The notes beneath the pieces were generated by a model, which saw only the letters and a list, made by a program, of their open reading frames with translations, was not told the DNA's origin and did no database searches. This document shows positions 15,495 through 23,623 of a stretch of 39,783 bases of DNA, piece by piece (position 1 is the stretch's first letter; each line of letters begins with the position of its first letter). Where the stretch lies: IMG/VR virus record IMGVR_UViG_3300032144_000030, positions 1 to 39,783 of that record. The stretch is one strand, 5' to 3'. The DNA is from a virus. Made by a program: the position numbers and the translations under genes.

Positions 15495-16175
15495 ATGGCC
15501 GCAATCTACACCGACGGGACATACACAACAGCCGCAGCGATCAGCGCGCCAGTCTTTGAAGCGCCATTCCGCCACACTTCAGAGCTTCTGATTCTCCGGC
15601 AGAACTTCTGCATTGCGCAATCGAGCTACGCCGCGCTTGCGCTGAACACCGCACACGCGACCTACTCAGACTACAAGCTCGTCTCAGAGGGCGCGCAAAC
15701 CGATCTTGGCGAGGGCATTGTTGAATGGGAGCGGACCTACGCGAAAGTTCCGAGCACCTTCACTGAACCGGGCGGTCAATACGCCTACCACTTCATCGGG
15801 TTGTCGGGAACATTCGGGCCGGGCATTGAATCAGCGACCGGGCGCGAGCGGTTCACGCGCAACGTGCCAACGCTGATGGAACACACGTTTCACATCGTCG
15901 GCAGCGGGCAAACCTATACGAGCGCCGATTTGATTCCACTGCCAGCCGTCACCAAATACTACTACGCGCTGTCTTCGGCGGAGGAATTGGAAACCGACTA
16001 TCTTTACGACGACCCGCCCGCGACATCCCCAACCGTGCCGACTCGCGCTGAGTATCTCGATTTGATTGACGATGACACGGCGGTTAGCTCCTACAGCATC
16101 ATCATTGAATCACAACTTGAACGTTGGATGGGAAACATCTGGCGGCAATCCACGCTCAAGACCAAAGCTCTGTGA
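15495..16175 (+). CDS. Distal tail-region structural protein
   Basis: A 226-residue soluble protein following the tape measure gene by three bases. Its opening MAAIYTDGT resembles 13663. A central part with EGIVEWERTYAKVPSTF and an aromatic stretch around YAYHFIGL suggests a beta-rich virion component; the end is helical (QLERWMGNIWRQS). In siphophages this position holds distal tail proteins. I do not recognise a specific family. It overlaps the next gene as GTGA. Confidence 0.6.
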   Translation: MAAIYTDGTYTTAAAISAPVFEAPFRHTSELLILRQNFCIAQSSYAALALNTAHATYSDYKLVSEGAQTDLGEGIVEWERTYAKVPSTFTEPGGQYAYHFIGLSGTFGPGIESATGRERFTRNVPTLMEHTFHIVGSGQTYTSADLIPLPAVTKYYYALSSAEELETDYLYDDPPATSPTVPTRAEYLDLIDDDTAVSSYSIIIESQLERWMGNIWRQSTLKTKAL

Positions 16176-16687
16176 ATCCACTTCGACTATTCGGCAGGAC
16201 GAAGGAATACGCGAACCTGTTCAGTCTGGGGGCGCACAATCGCATGGTTCAGTTTGCAAATGCGATTCTCAAGTTGGAGGTGAAGCTGGGTGAGCGCCCT
16301 TCGTTTCTCGTCTCAGATCACAACGCCGTCCTGACGATTCCGCGAACCACACCAAACACCGGCAATGGCTTTGCTCATCGCTGCGAAGTCACCGCCGTTG
16401 CCGACACAACGCTGACCTGTGAGATTGTTGGCGGCACATCAGACGGGCAATCCATCATCGTCACCCGCCCGCCGGAACTTGATGGCAGTCTTGAAACAGC
16501 ATCGCTTGAAGTGCGGCCAGCCTATGAAGTCGGCTCAGTCATCTACGCGGCGGAAACCGTCGCTGGTTACATTGATTTGAATGTTGATGCGCGCACTTGG
16601 TATCGCCTGTTCATCTACAAAGATTACGGGAACGACTGCGCGGAAATGCAAACGTGGATCGCGATGACTGAGCCGGTAGCTGTATGA
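16172..16687 (+). CDS. Hypothetical tail-region protein
   Basis: A 171-residue protein starting at GTG 16172, which overlaps the previous TGA. The first 40 residues are helical and basic (NPLRLFGRTKEYANLFS), the rest beta-rich (LTIPRTTPNTGNGFAHRCEV, IDLNVDARTWYRLFIYKDYG). Family unknown. Coupling on both sides (GTGA before, ATGA after) and position between distal tail genes suggest a tail tip component. Confidence 0.6.
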   Translation: MNPLRLFGRTKEYANLFSLGAHNRMVQFANAILKLEVKLGERPSFLVSDHNAVLTIPRTTPNTGNGFAHRCEVTAVADTTLTCEIVGGTSDGQSIIVTRPPELDGSLETASLEVRPAYEVGSVIYAAETVAGYIDLNVDARTWYRLFIYKDYGNDCAEMQTWIAMTEPVAV

Positions 16688-18027
16688 TTGCGAGAATGGA
16701 AAATTGCTGCGGCTGCGAAGTGCCGCCGGATTGTTCCGTCAAGCGCATCGTCGGCAAGCGCGGCTTCTTTGGAATCCCGCCGTTCGGCTACTGGTATTCC
16801 GGCAGTGACGGTAACAGCGCTTATCGACTCTGGACTTTCGTTGGCGGTGTGGATGATGAACTGACGCATCCAGCTTTTCAGGTCATTTATTATTTTTGGG
16901 GGGCAGGCTTCCTGTCCTCTCCGTTCGGCGGAAATTGGGGACACGCTTACGCGGGCGCAGACTATACGCCGGTCATCCTGACAATCCCAACCGGCGGATA
17001 CCAACTCTGCGACTTCAACCATAAATGGCGCTACAGGTTTTGCACATGGACCGTCGAGACGCCCGGCGGGAACTGGGTTTACGGTCTGGAGATTGACGAC
17101 CGGACGGGCACGGTGAAAGAGCGGTGGATTAAGAATAACGGCAACTCTGTCCCGGACTGGCTCTGGCGACTAGAGGACAACGGCGACATCACTGAGACGG
17201 GCGATCCGGCTGTCTATCTCGACTCCGGCGCAACTGATTCCTACGCCCCGCAGCTTCCCGACGTGACGACCGTGATGGAGTTTCACAATGACACATTCGG
17301 AGAACTCGGTTGCACACGGATGACGGTCACGCAGTCCTATCTCGGCAGCGAAGTCGCCAAGCTCACCATGCAACTCAGCGGTGGCTTGGATCAAGACCGC
17401 GCCACGGCGGAGGCGGAGGACTTGATGAGCGTGATGACACTTCAACAGGCTTCCGCGCCCATGTATGCCGGGACAATTAGCGGCCCGAACTTTGACGCAA
17501 CCTCCGCCGTCCGCAACCTCCAATGGAACGAACAGTATTGGATCATGGATTATATGTGGCCGGCGGGCCACGAGTTTGAATACATCATAAGCCGGGTAAT
17601 CTGTTACGAGGAGTTGACGCCGCCCAACCTCTTGGGGATTCCGTTTGAGTGGCCGGAGCATAAGACCGACCGAACCACCGACAATCCATCCTCTCAGGCT
17701 TACGCGAGCAAGATTCGCTTTTCCAGCAGTCAATCGGTTTGCGTTTTGTTCACGGAAGTCGCGCTAACCTCTGCGGCCATTGATGTGTTCGGGTGGAATC
17801 CCGGAGACGCAATCACCTGGCCAGCCTACGGAGCGACTGGAATCACCGATTGCATTCCGCAGTTTTTCTACAACAACACCGGCATTCCCATCGCTTGGGA
17901 TTTAGTCCCCGGCGACATGCCTTACAGCTTTGGCTACGGCGCGGGATTCCTCCCGTGCCTCGGTGATGCCACTGAAGTTACGGAAGTTTCCGACCCGCGC
18001 TTCGGCTGCTGTGAAGCCTACCAATAA
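16684..18027 (+). CDS. Large hypothetical tail-tip protein, Cys-bounded
   Basis: A 447-residue protein rich in W, Y, G and D. It opens with a cysteine cluster (MENCCGCEVPPDCS) and ends with another (FGCCEAYQ), so the termini may be linked by disulfides or bind metal. The body is beta-rich with many aromatics (FGYWYSGSDGNSAYRLW, QYWIMDYMWPAG). There is no signal peptide. It could be a receptor-binding or baseplate protein given its place at the end of the tail genes, but no family is recognised. The start shares ATGA with 16172. Confidence 0.6.
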   Translation: MIARMENCCGCEVPPDCSVKRIVGKRGFFGIPPFGYWYSGSDGNSAYRLWTFVGGVDDELTHPAFQVIYYFWGAGFLSSPFGGNWGHAYAGADYTPVILTIPTGGYQLCDFNHKWRYRFCTWTVETPGGNWVYGLEIDDRTGTVKERWIKNNGNSVPDWLWRLEDNGDITETGDPAVYLDSGATDSYAPQLPDVTTVMEFHNDTFGELGCTRMTVTQSYLGSEVAKLTMQLSGGLDQDRATAEAEDLMSVMTLQQASAPMYAGTISGPNFDATSAVRNLQWNEQYWIMDYMWPAGHEFEYIISRVICYEELTPPNLLGIPFEWPEHKTDRTTDNPSSQAYASKIRFSSSQSVCVLFTEVALTSAAIDVFGWNPGDAITWPAYGATGITDCIPQFFYNNTGIPIAWDLVPGDMPYSFGYGAGFLPCLGDATEVTEVSDPRFGCCEAYQ

Positions 18028-18032
18028 AAACC

Positions 18033-18479
18033 ATGAAAACAAAACTCACACTCTTGCTCATGCTGACTGCATTCGCGGTCAACGCTCAAACCACCTACCT
18101 GAAATACACGCTCGACGTGACGACCAACTTCCCGGCAGCTTCCGGCATCACCAGCTTTGGAACTGCGACCAACGTTGTTGACCTCACGATGTATGAAAAG
18201 TTTTCCGTGACGGCAACGTTCAAAGGAACAAATGCCGGCAACAGTTCGGCAGTCGGCTACTACTTCATCACGTCGCCAGACGGAACGAACTGGGACACTT
18301 CGCACAAGTATTATTTCAGCGTGACGGCGAGCGATACCGCCACGATTCAGGCGTCCACGAATTTCAACGTGGCGCAATTCTCACACATCAAGCCGTTGCT
18401 GTTCACTAATGCGAACGGCAACGACCTGACGAATCATTTTGTATGGATCACGCTCAAGGGTTACGCCCGCGACCGCTGA
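18033..18479 (+). CDS. Exported beta-sandwich protein, paralogue of 850
   Basis: A 148-residue protein with a Sec signal peptide (MKTKLTLLLMLTAFAVNA, then QTTYL). The mature part has strands and the motif YFITSPDGTNWD, matching IFAPSVDGTTFD in the exported protein at 850; both follow a polar strand and precede F-S/D-I/V strands. They look like paralogues flanking the virion block. The leader is A-rich (CAATAAAAACCATG). Function unknown; periplasmic or surface location expected. Confidence 0.7.
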   Translation: MKTKLTLLLMLTAFAVNAQTTYLKYTLDVTTNFPAASGITSFGTATNVVDLTMYEKFSVTATFKGTNAGNSSAVGYYFITSPDGTNWDTSHKYYFSVTASDTATIQASTNFNVAQFSHIKPLLFTNANGNDLTNHFVWITLKGYARDR

Positions 18480-18844
18480 GGCTGCGGATTGGCGCGCTGG
18501 AACGGCACGCGACCAACCGGAAGCCGGGCTATCTCAAAGCCTGTCTGGATGCCGGGACACAGCGCGGCGGGTTTCTGGAGATTGAGCCAGACGCTTACGA
18601 GGCCGCAAAGGACAGTCACCCGATCAAAGGAATCGAGCAAAGCGACTGGCCGGCGTGGGCATGGTTCGCCGCGTTGCTTTTCGTCGCGCCCGGAGATCGC
18701 GGCGTTGGCGATACCATCGTCCGCGAGCTTGGCGAGGGGGAGAAGTTCAAGGCACACCACGAAGCGGCGTTTGGAGTTTGGAAAGAGCCATGCGCCTGCA
18801 CCGGCAAGGCGCGGCAATGGAATCAGATGTTCAGCTACCAATGA
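18443..18844 (+). CDS. Conserved small phage protein with C-terminal CxC
   Basis: A 133-codon frame; the first ATG overlaps the previous gene by 37 bases, and a CTG at 18476 (sharing CTGA) is an alternative start. The C-terminal part, GVGDTIVRELGEG followed by PCACTGKARQWNQMFSYQ, fits a common small phage protein layout: G-x-GD-T-x, then a C-x-C-x-x-x-x-x-x-x-N-x-x-F-Y end. The role of that family is unknown to me. Its stop shares ATGA with the zinc-ribbon gene at 18841. Confidence 0.55.
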   Translation: MDHAQGLRPRPLRLRIGALERHATNRKPGYLKACLDAGTQRGGFLEIEPDAYEAAKDSHPIKGIEQSDWPAWAWFAALLFVAPGDRGVGDTIVRELGEGEKFKAHHEAAFGVWKEPCACTGKARQWNQMFSYQ

Positions 18845-18957
18845 ATGAAACCTGCCAGTTTTGCAGTGCGGAATTACTAATCGACGGCGACGGCGAACTT
18901 TATTGCCCGGACTGCGGCTTCATGCCGCCGGGAGGAGATGAATCCAATTTCTTTTGA
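18841..18957 (+). CDS. Tiny zinc-ribbon protein
   Basis: A 38-residue protein with two CxxC knuckles (CQFC at 5-8 and CPDC at 22-25) around a short acidic hairpin (IDGDGELY), a minimal zinc ribbon. Such peptides may bind RNA polymerase, nucleic acid or a partner protein; nothing here decides. It begins as ATGA at the end of 18443 and ends just before a candidate promoter. Confidence 0.65.
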   Translation: MNETCQFCSAELLIDGDGELYCPDCGFMPPGGDESNFF

Positions 18958-18982
18958 CTTTGTGCTTTTGCGGTATTACAAA
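18954..18982 (+). promoter_or_regulatory. Candidate sigma70-type promoter for the 18991 operon
   Basis: TTGACT (18954-18959) and TACAAA (18977-18982) are separated by 17 bases. Transcription would start within a few bases of the ATG at 18991, giving a nearly leaderless message. The -35 overlaps the end of the zinc-ribbon gene. It lies at the boundary between tail genes and small early-type genes, which supports a promoter here. Confidence 0.4.
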
Positions 18983-18990
18983 GTTGAAAG

Positions 18991-19452
18991 ATGAGCGACA
19001 ATCGAACGCAGAGCGAACCGCAGGTTGGATCAGGTGAGATTGCTGGCCGGTGCGTAGAGGTAGGGGATGACGACGAGGGGCAGCCACGCTTGATAATCCA
19101 CACAACCCGCGAACAACTGATGCGCTTCGGCCGCAACTTGACCTATGCAGACGTGGTGGTGACGGCACGATTAAGCCATGCAACCTTGGAGCAGATGGTT
19201 AGGGGCAGCACTCCCGAACTATCTGACGCATCTACAGGCTGGTGGTGGCTGTGGTGTGATGAGCAGTGGTGTGCCGCCTACGTCCGAAACGAGAAATCGA
19301 AATGGACTAAGGAAGAACGACTGGACGTGACATGGCTGCGACCTGCGGGCGGCATGAGCAGGGAGCGCCTACGGCTAAAAGAAGTCCAAGCAGAGAAGTG
19401 GGGGGGCCGCATAGCTGCCCCTAACGAAAAAGCTCAGGCAGGCGGCGCATGA
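18991..19452 (+). CDS. Hypothetical protein, first gene of the small-gene operon
   Basis: A 153-residue protein with no recognised family. Visible features: an acidic N-terminus (EVGDDDEGQP), a strand (RLIIHT), a Trp-rich patch near residue 83 (GWWWLWCDEQWC) that could pack a hydrophobic core or bind a partner, and a basic helical end. Nothing upstream but a candidate promoter. It shares ATGA with 19449. Confidence 0.6.
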   Translation: MSDNRTQSEPQVGSGEIAGRCVEVGDDDEGQPRLIIHTTREQLMRFGRNLTYADVVVTARLSHATLEQMVRGSTPELSDASTGWWWLWCDEQWCAAYVRNEKSKWTKEERLDVTWLRPAGGMSRERLRLKEVQAEKWGGRIAAPNEKAQAGGA

Positions 19453-19772
19453 AAACTCCCGATTGCAAACCGAAGCGCCCCGCCGCCTTACCTGAAGCGC
19501 ATGGTGCGGCAGCACTGGACAGGCGCGTGCGACTCAACATGACCGCAAAGCGCGAGGATGAAATGGCGCAACTGGTGAACGACCTCGCGGAAAATATGAA
19601 CCTGCGGCGGTGGAGGCGCGCCGACCTCATAGAATGTATCAATTGGCAGCAATGGCTGCTCTGTGATGCGGCAAACGACAAGGCCAGGCTGCGAATGAAA
19701 ATGATGGAAGTCATCACGAGCGACATGCTGCCGAACGCTCCGGGTGAGCCACCGGCGCGAGAACAAAAATAA
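19449..19772 (+). CDS. Hypothetical helical protein
   Basis: A 107-residue, mostly helical, charged protein (VRLNMTAKREDEMAQLVNDL, then NMNLRRWRRADLIECINWQQW). The arrangement of two amphipathic helices with basic patches could bind nucleic acid or another protein. No family is recognised. It is coupled to 18991 by ATGA. Confidence 0.55.
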   Translation: MKTPDCKPKRPAALPEAHGAAALDRRVRLNMTAKREDEMAQLVNDLAENMNLRRWRRADLIECINWQQWLLCDAANDKARLRMKMMEVITSDMLPNAPGEPPAREQK

Positions 19773-19777
19773 AATCT

Positions 19778-20059
19778 ATGGCAAACCAAAAGCTCAAAAC
19801 GAAGTCCGCGACATCCGCCAACCCGAAAGCTAGCGCAGAATTGCGCTCCAAGGAATGGTTCGGCATCATGGGGGACGGGACAAAAGCTCCAACAAACGAG
19901 GACTATCAGCGCCTCGATTTCATGTCTCGCCACCCCGACAAGGTGAAGAATCTCAAAGCGGGATGCCGGGCAACCGATGTGCCCCACTACTGGCAACCGG
20001 GACTCCGACCGGCAATAGATGCCGCGATGGAAGCAATGCGCCGCACAAGGAATGACTAA
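19778..20059 (+). CDS. Hypothetical basic protein
   Basis: A 93-residue basic protein. The N-terminal 25 residues are low complexity (K, S, A), followed by EWFGIMGDGTKAPTNEDYQR and a helical segment with RHPDKVKNLKAGCRATD. Family unknown. The leader AAAAATAAAATCTATG is A-rich without a Shine-Dalgarno. It overlaps 20052 by eight bases. Confidence 0.5.
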   Translation: MANQKLKTKSATSANPKASAELRSKEWFGIMGDGTKAPTNEDYQRLDFMSRHPDKVKNLKAGCRATDVPHYWQPGLRPAIDAAMEAMRRTRND

Positions 20060-20363
20060 CCTGCCCAAAACACACCAGCAGGCGATGGAGATTATGGACT
20101 CCATGCCTGCAAATCTCGCGGGCGTTCTAAGGCAAATCTATTTCAAGCAAAAGCCGATAGCGGCGGCTTGTCGTGCTGCTGGATTCACAACCCCGGTCTG
20201 GTTGCAGTGGAAGTTGAGGGCGGTTTGTGCGGAGATGAAAATACAAAAACCAATTACTCCGGCGGGGTTTTTAATTTCCGGGAGAAAGTATGCCGCAGCG
20301 GTCCAAAGTATCCGCTACCTCGGTAAACAGCGCCCGGCCAAGGCTGTCGGGCCGGCGGGGTGA
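20052..20363 (+). CDS. Hypothetical protein, possible HTH
   Basis: A 103-residue basic protein. The middle (LRQIYFKQKPIAAACRAAGF, then TTPVWLQWKLRAVCAEM) has the spacing of a helix-turn-helix of the Fis or terminase-small type: a helix with A-A-A-C-R-A-A-G-F and then a second helix. So it may bind DNA. It ends in a convergent overlap of 49 bases with a leftward gene. The start at 20052 avoids a long overlap with 19778. Confidence 0.5.
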   Translation: MTNLPKTHQQAMEIMDSMPANLAGVLRQIYFKQKPIAAACRAAGFTTPVWLQWKLRAVCAEMKIQKPITPAGFLISGRKYAAAVQSIRYLGKQRPAKAVGPAG

Positions 20364-20620
20364 GTGGTTGGCGGTGAGGATGTAACTGTCCAAACCTTGA
20401 CCTCACTCTCCTTTACTACCGTCTCAAAAACTTGATGCGGCGCGGCGAAGTAGCCGGCCTTTGCGCCATCAATCCAAAAAGCCAGATCCCGCTTCCGCAT
20501 TTTCTCGGGCGGAATGATGCCAAATCGTTTGAGAAATTGAATGTCTTCACTTGTCGCTTTAAGGAAACAGCGGAGGAAGATAAGTGAGCATTTGATCGAG
20601 TAGCAGATTCCCTTTTTCAT
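20315..20620 (-). CDS. Hypothetical leftward protein
   Basis: A 101-codon leftward frame. Its middle, ATSEDIQFLKRFGIIPPEKM followed by RDLAFWIDGAKAG, follows the T-x-x-Q/D-x-x-x-L-x-x-x-GI pattern seen in small modules attached to nucleases and phage proteins, so it is probably real or a remnant. The first 20 residues (MKKGICYSIKCSLIFLRCFL) look poor and could reflect a wrong start. It overlaps the end of the rightward 20052 gene and would be read with the RHH gene at 20750. Confidence 0.4.
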   Translation of the reverse strand: MKKGICYSIKCSLIFLRCFLKATSEDIQFLKRFGIIPPEKMRKRDLAFWIDGAKAGYFAAPHQVFETVVKESEVKVWTVTSSPPTTHPAGPTALAGRCLPR

Positions 20621-20749
20621 CCCGTTGGCCGTTCGCAGATTTCAGACCACCCAAACTAATCTTCCAAACATTGTTGGCACTAAATTCGTTCCGCCTTTGC
20701 GTTTGCCACGCTCGCCTTCACGTCGCGGGCGACCCACAGCCAGGCCGCG
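20621..20749. other. Intergenic stretch between two leftward genes
   Basis: About 130 bases with no convincing frame on either strand. It separates the RHH gene at 20750 from the weaker leftward gene at 20315. I see no clear promoter or terminator here. Confidence 0.5.
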
Positions 20750-21007
20750 TTACGCTGCTGCTAGTTGAGGCCCGAACGGCTGAAATTCGGGCGCATTAAA
20801 AGACATTCGCCTTGTGTCTTTGAGGCGCGCCAAGGTTGATTCTGCTTCTTTGCGCTTCCGGTTGGCGATTTGCTGTGCCGCCTTATCAAGCCCGTTCTCC
20901 AGGGCTACGCGCGCCAGGTCGCTATCAGTTGTTCCAAGCGTCTCCACGATTTTCATGAAGCGCGCCATGAACTTTTTGTCAGGTCTGCAAGAGACTACTG
21001 CTTTCAT
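20750..21007 (-). CDS. Ribbon-helix-helix regulator (leftward)
   Basis: An 85-residue protein. Layout is that of the Arc/MetJ fold: a strand with alternating residues (KAVVSCRP), helix A (DKKFMARFMKIVETLG), a turn (TTDS) and helix B (DLARVALENGLDKAAQQI), then a basic helix and a tail. RHH proteins bind DNA as dimers, the paired strands reading the major groove. ATG 21007 is preferred over TTG 21049 because it starts the strand directly. It is divergent from another likely RHH gene at 21148, with GTATAC boxes between them, so it is probably a repressor of one or both. Confidence 0.65.
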   Translation of the reverse strand: MKAVVSCRPDKKFMARFMKIVETLGTTDSDLARVALENGLDKAAQQIANRKRKEAESTLARLKDTRRMSFNAPEFQPFGPQLAAA

Positions 21008-21075
21008 TTTCAACTTTCGTTGACGGAAATTGTTTACCCTTTCCGCCAAGCTTTACAGGCTGACTCTAGCCCGTT

Positions 21076-21137
21076 GTATACATTCTGCAAGGAAGAAAAA
21101 GAAAATTCTTGTCAATGGGGTGTATACCCCGTATACA
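21076..21137. promoter_or_regulatory. Divergent control region with three GTATAC boxes
   Basis: Palindromic GTATAC occurs at 21076-21081, 21122-21127 and 21131-21136. The outer copies are extended as TTGTATAC and GTATACAA, so they face each other; the inner pair forms GGTGTATACCCCGTATAC. On the plus strand TTGTCA (21109-21114), a 17-base spacer and TATACA (21132-21137) make a good sigma70 promoter whose -10 lies in a box. On the minus strand a TATACA (21080-21075) lies in the first box. Binding would therefore shut each promoter. Confidence 0.6.
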
Positions 21138-21147
21138 AGTAAACAGC

Positions 21148-21345
21148 ATGAGTAACGCAACTCCCGCCGAAAAGAAAACCCCGGAAGTATTGAGCGCCAG
21201 AATCTTGGACCTTGAGCCGTTGGTGGCCAAATGGATTGCGCAAAACCCGAACGTTGCGCCGTCGCATCTTGTGAGGGTTGGCTTGAAGATGGCTTTGCGA
21301 CCGCTGGCTGGCAAGCGGTTCGCTCATCTTGTGGAGGACAAATGA
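21148..21345 (+). CDS. Second RHH-like regulator (rightward)
   Basis: A 65-residue protein. After a charged N-terminus there is a strand (EVLSARILD), helix A (LEPLVAKWIAQNP), a turn (NVAPS) and helix B (HLVRVGLKMALRPLAGK), which fits a ribbon-helix-helix protein. The start codon lies about 11 bases after a promoter -10, so the message is nearly leaderless. It is divergent from the RHH gene at 20750, like the mnt/arc pair of phage P22. A strong ribosome site near its end serves the helicase gene. Confidence 0.55.
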   Translation: MSNATPAEKKTPEVLSARILDLEPLVAKWIAQNPNVAPSHLVRVGLKMALRPLAGKRFAHLVEDK

Positions 21346-22703
21346 CCGCCCTCACCCCACAAAAGGATTACGCTGCGTTCATTGCGAATAAAACGCACCT
21401 AAGCACGCGCTCTGGCTTTGAGCCGCTTTGGATGCCGAACTTCCTCTTTCCTTTCCAGCGCGCTTTAACGACGTGGGCAATTCAGAAGGGCCGCGCGGCA
21501 ATCTTCGCGGATTGTGGACTTGGCAAGACGCCGATGCAGCTTGTTTGGGCGCAGAACGTCGTTGAGAAAACATGCAAGCCGGTTCTGATTCTGACACCGC
21601 TTGCGGTCGGCGCGCAGACCGTGCGCGAGGCTGAGAAGTTCGGGATTGAAGCCAAGCAATCACGCGACGGCAAGGTTGCCGCGCCCATCACCATCACGAA
21701 CTACCAACAGCTTCACAAATTCAACTGGCAGGACTTTTCCGGCGCGGTCTGTGACGAGTCTGGAATCCTCAAAAACTTCGACGGCGCGATCAAAAGCCAG
21801 GTTGTTGCCTTCATGCGCAAGCTTCACTTCCGGCTGCTTTGCACGGCGACGGCCGCGCCGAACGATTACATCGAGCTCGGGAACTCAAGCGAGGCATTGG
21901 GGTATCTGCGCAGAGTGGAAATGATGGCGCACTTCTTCAACCACGATGGCGGAGACACGTCGAAATGGAGGCTCAAGAAACACGCCGCGAAGCATATTTT
22001 CTGGCAGTGGGTTTGCACTTGGGCGCGCGCGGTATGCAAGCCTTCAGATGTTGGATGTTGCGATGATGGCTACGCGCTCCCAGAACTAAAAACCATCGAG
22101 CACATTATCCGCGCCCGGTCTGCAAATCCAGAATACCTATTCGACATGCCTGCGGTCGGGTTGGATGAGCAGCGTAAAGAGCGCAGGCGCACAATTAACG
22201 AGCGATGCGAAATGGCTTCATCGCTCATTAACAACACAGGAAATCCGGCTGTCGCGTGGTGCCATCTCAACGAGGAAGGCCACCTGCTTGAAAAGTTGAT
22301 TCCGGGCGCGGTTGAGGTTGAGGGCAGCGACCCGGACGAGTTCAAGGAAGAAACCTTTGAAGCTTTTGCGCGTGGTGATATTCGCGTTCTGGTTTCCAAG
22401 CCGGTCATCGCGGGATTCGGATTGAACTGGCAACACTGCGCACACCAGACGTTTTTCCCGTCACACTCTTTCGAGCAATGGTATCAGGCTATTCGCCGGT
22501 CGTGGCGCTTCGGGCAAGCCAACCCAGTTCGCATTGATGTGGTTGCCAGTGAAGGTGAGGCGGGTGTTCTCGCCAACATGAACCGCAAAGCTGCACAGGC
22601 AAACCACATGTTTTCCAAGCTGGTTGAGTCCATCAACAACGAGCTTCACGTTCCAAAAGCTGCAACCCACAACACTGAACCGAAAATCCCATCATGGCTA
22701 TAA
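21342..22703 (+). CDS. SNF2-type DNA helicase/translocase
   Basis: A 453-residue protein. Helicase superfamily 2 motifs are visible: I FADCGLGKT (residues 54-62), II VCDESG (near 136), III LLCTATAAPND (near 166), and VI QAIRRSWRFGQANPV (near 381), the last typical of SNF2 proteins. They use ATP to move along duplex DNA. Phages often place such a gene next to a DNA methyltransferase, as here (10-base overlap with 22694). The start uses a strong Shine-Dalgarno (GGAGGA) and shares ATGA with 21148. Likely roles are replication, recombination or DNA modification support. Confidence 0.85.
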   Translation: MTALTPQKDYAAFIANKTHLSTRSGFEPLWMPNFLFPFQRALTTWAIQKGRAAIFADCGLGKTPMQLVWAQNVVEKTCKPVLILTPLAVGAQTVREAEKFGIEAKQSRDGKVAAPITITNYQQLHKFNWQDFSGAVCDESGILKNFDGAIKSQVVAFMRKLHFRLLCTATAAPNDYIELGNSSEALGYLRRVEMMAHFFNHDGGDTSKWRLKKHAAKHIFWQWVCTWARAVCKPSDVGCCDDGYALPELKTIEHIIRARSANPEYLFDMPAVGLDEQRKERRRTINERCEMASSLINNTGNPAVAWCHLNEEGHLLEKLIPGAVEVEGSDPDEFKEETFEAFARGDIRVLVSKPVIAGFGLNWQHCAHQTFFPSHSFEQWYQAIRRSWRFGQANPVRIDVVASEGEAGVLANMNRKAAQANHMFSKLVESINNELHVPKAATHNTEPKIPSWL

Positions 22704-23623
22704 TCCAGCAAACGATTACCAAGCAATGCGCGCTCTACAACGGTGACTGCGTCGAAGTGATGAAGTCGCTACCAGAATCCAGCGTTGACATGGCGCTGTT
22801 CTCGCCGCCGTTCGCGGACCTTTACTGCTACTCAGACAGCCCGATGGACTTGGGCAACTGTAAAAACTATGACGAGTTCTTTGTCCATTTCGCGTTCGTA
22901 GTTGAAGGGCTCACTCGCGTGGTGAAGCCGGGTCGCATGTGCGTTGTGCATTGCATGGACATTCCGGCGATGAAAGAACGCGATGGATTCATCGGTATCA
23001 AAGACTTCTCTGGCGACATTATTCGCATGTTTCAAAAGCGTGGGTTCATCTACCACTCGCGGCACACCATCTGGAAAGACCCGCTCATCGAGGCCACGCG
23101 AACAAAGGCTCTGGGTTTGATGCACAAGCAACTTCAGAAGGACAGCATTAAGTCTCGCGCTGGACTGCCTGACTACCTTCTTGGATTCCGCAACGCTGGC
23201 GAAAACGCTGTTCCGATTGCACACCCTGAAGGGCTCACATCGTATTGCGGAAGCGATGACCCATCGAAGGGAATTTCCGGCATCAAGAAGTCTCACAACA
23301 TCTGGCGCGCTTACGCATCCCCTGTATGGATGGATGTTCGGCAAACAAAAACCCTCAACGCTCGCGCAGCGCGTGAGGCCGACGACGAGAAACATCTATG
23401 CCCGCTCCAACTCGACGTGATCGAGCGCGCGTGCGTGCTTTGGTCAAACCCCGGAGAGGTTGTCTTAACCCCGTTCATGGGAGTTGGTAGCGAGGTTTAC
23501 GCGGCTGTGCTGAATGGACGCAAGGCGATTGGGGTGGAGTTGAAGACCGCATACTACAATCAGGCCGTGAGAAACCTTGCGTCCGTTGATGACGCAACCG
23601 TTATGGATCTTCTCCATGTCTAA
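22694..23623 (+). CDS. DNA methyltransferase (N4/N6, beta-type order)
   Basis: A 309-residue protein. The catalytic motif IV is S-P-P-F near residue 37 (ALFSPPFADLY) and the AdoMet motif I lies late, TPFMGVGSEVYAAVLNGRKA near 258, which is the beta-class order of amino-methyltransferases (adenine-N6 or cytosine-N4). The end GVELKTAYYNQAVRNL is typical of phage enzymes of this type. There is no restriction endonuclease beside it, so it probably protects phage DNA or regulates it. It overlaps the helicase gene by 10 bases. Confidence 0.85.
   Translation: MAIIQQTITKQCALYNGDCVEVMKSLPESSVDMALFSPPFADLYCYSDSPMDLGNCKNYDEFFVHFAFVVEGLTRVVKPGRMCVVHCMDIPAMKERDGFIGIKDFSGDIIRMFQKRGFIYHSRHTIWKDPLIEATRTKALGLMHKQLQKDSIKSRAGLPDYLLGFRNAGENAVPIAHPEGLTSYCGSDDPSKGISGIKKSHNIWRAYASPVWMDVRQTKTLNARAAREADDEKHLCPLQLDVIERACVLWSNPGEVVLTPFMGVGSEVYAAVLNGRKAIGVELKTAYYNQAVRNLASVDDATVMDLLHV

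Noticed and set aside
20325-20360. Terminator at the end of 20052
   Set aside because: CCGGCC and GGCCGG can pair but the stem is short, the loop is long and no T-run follows.
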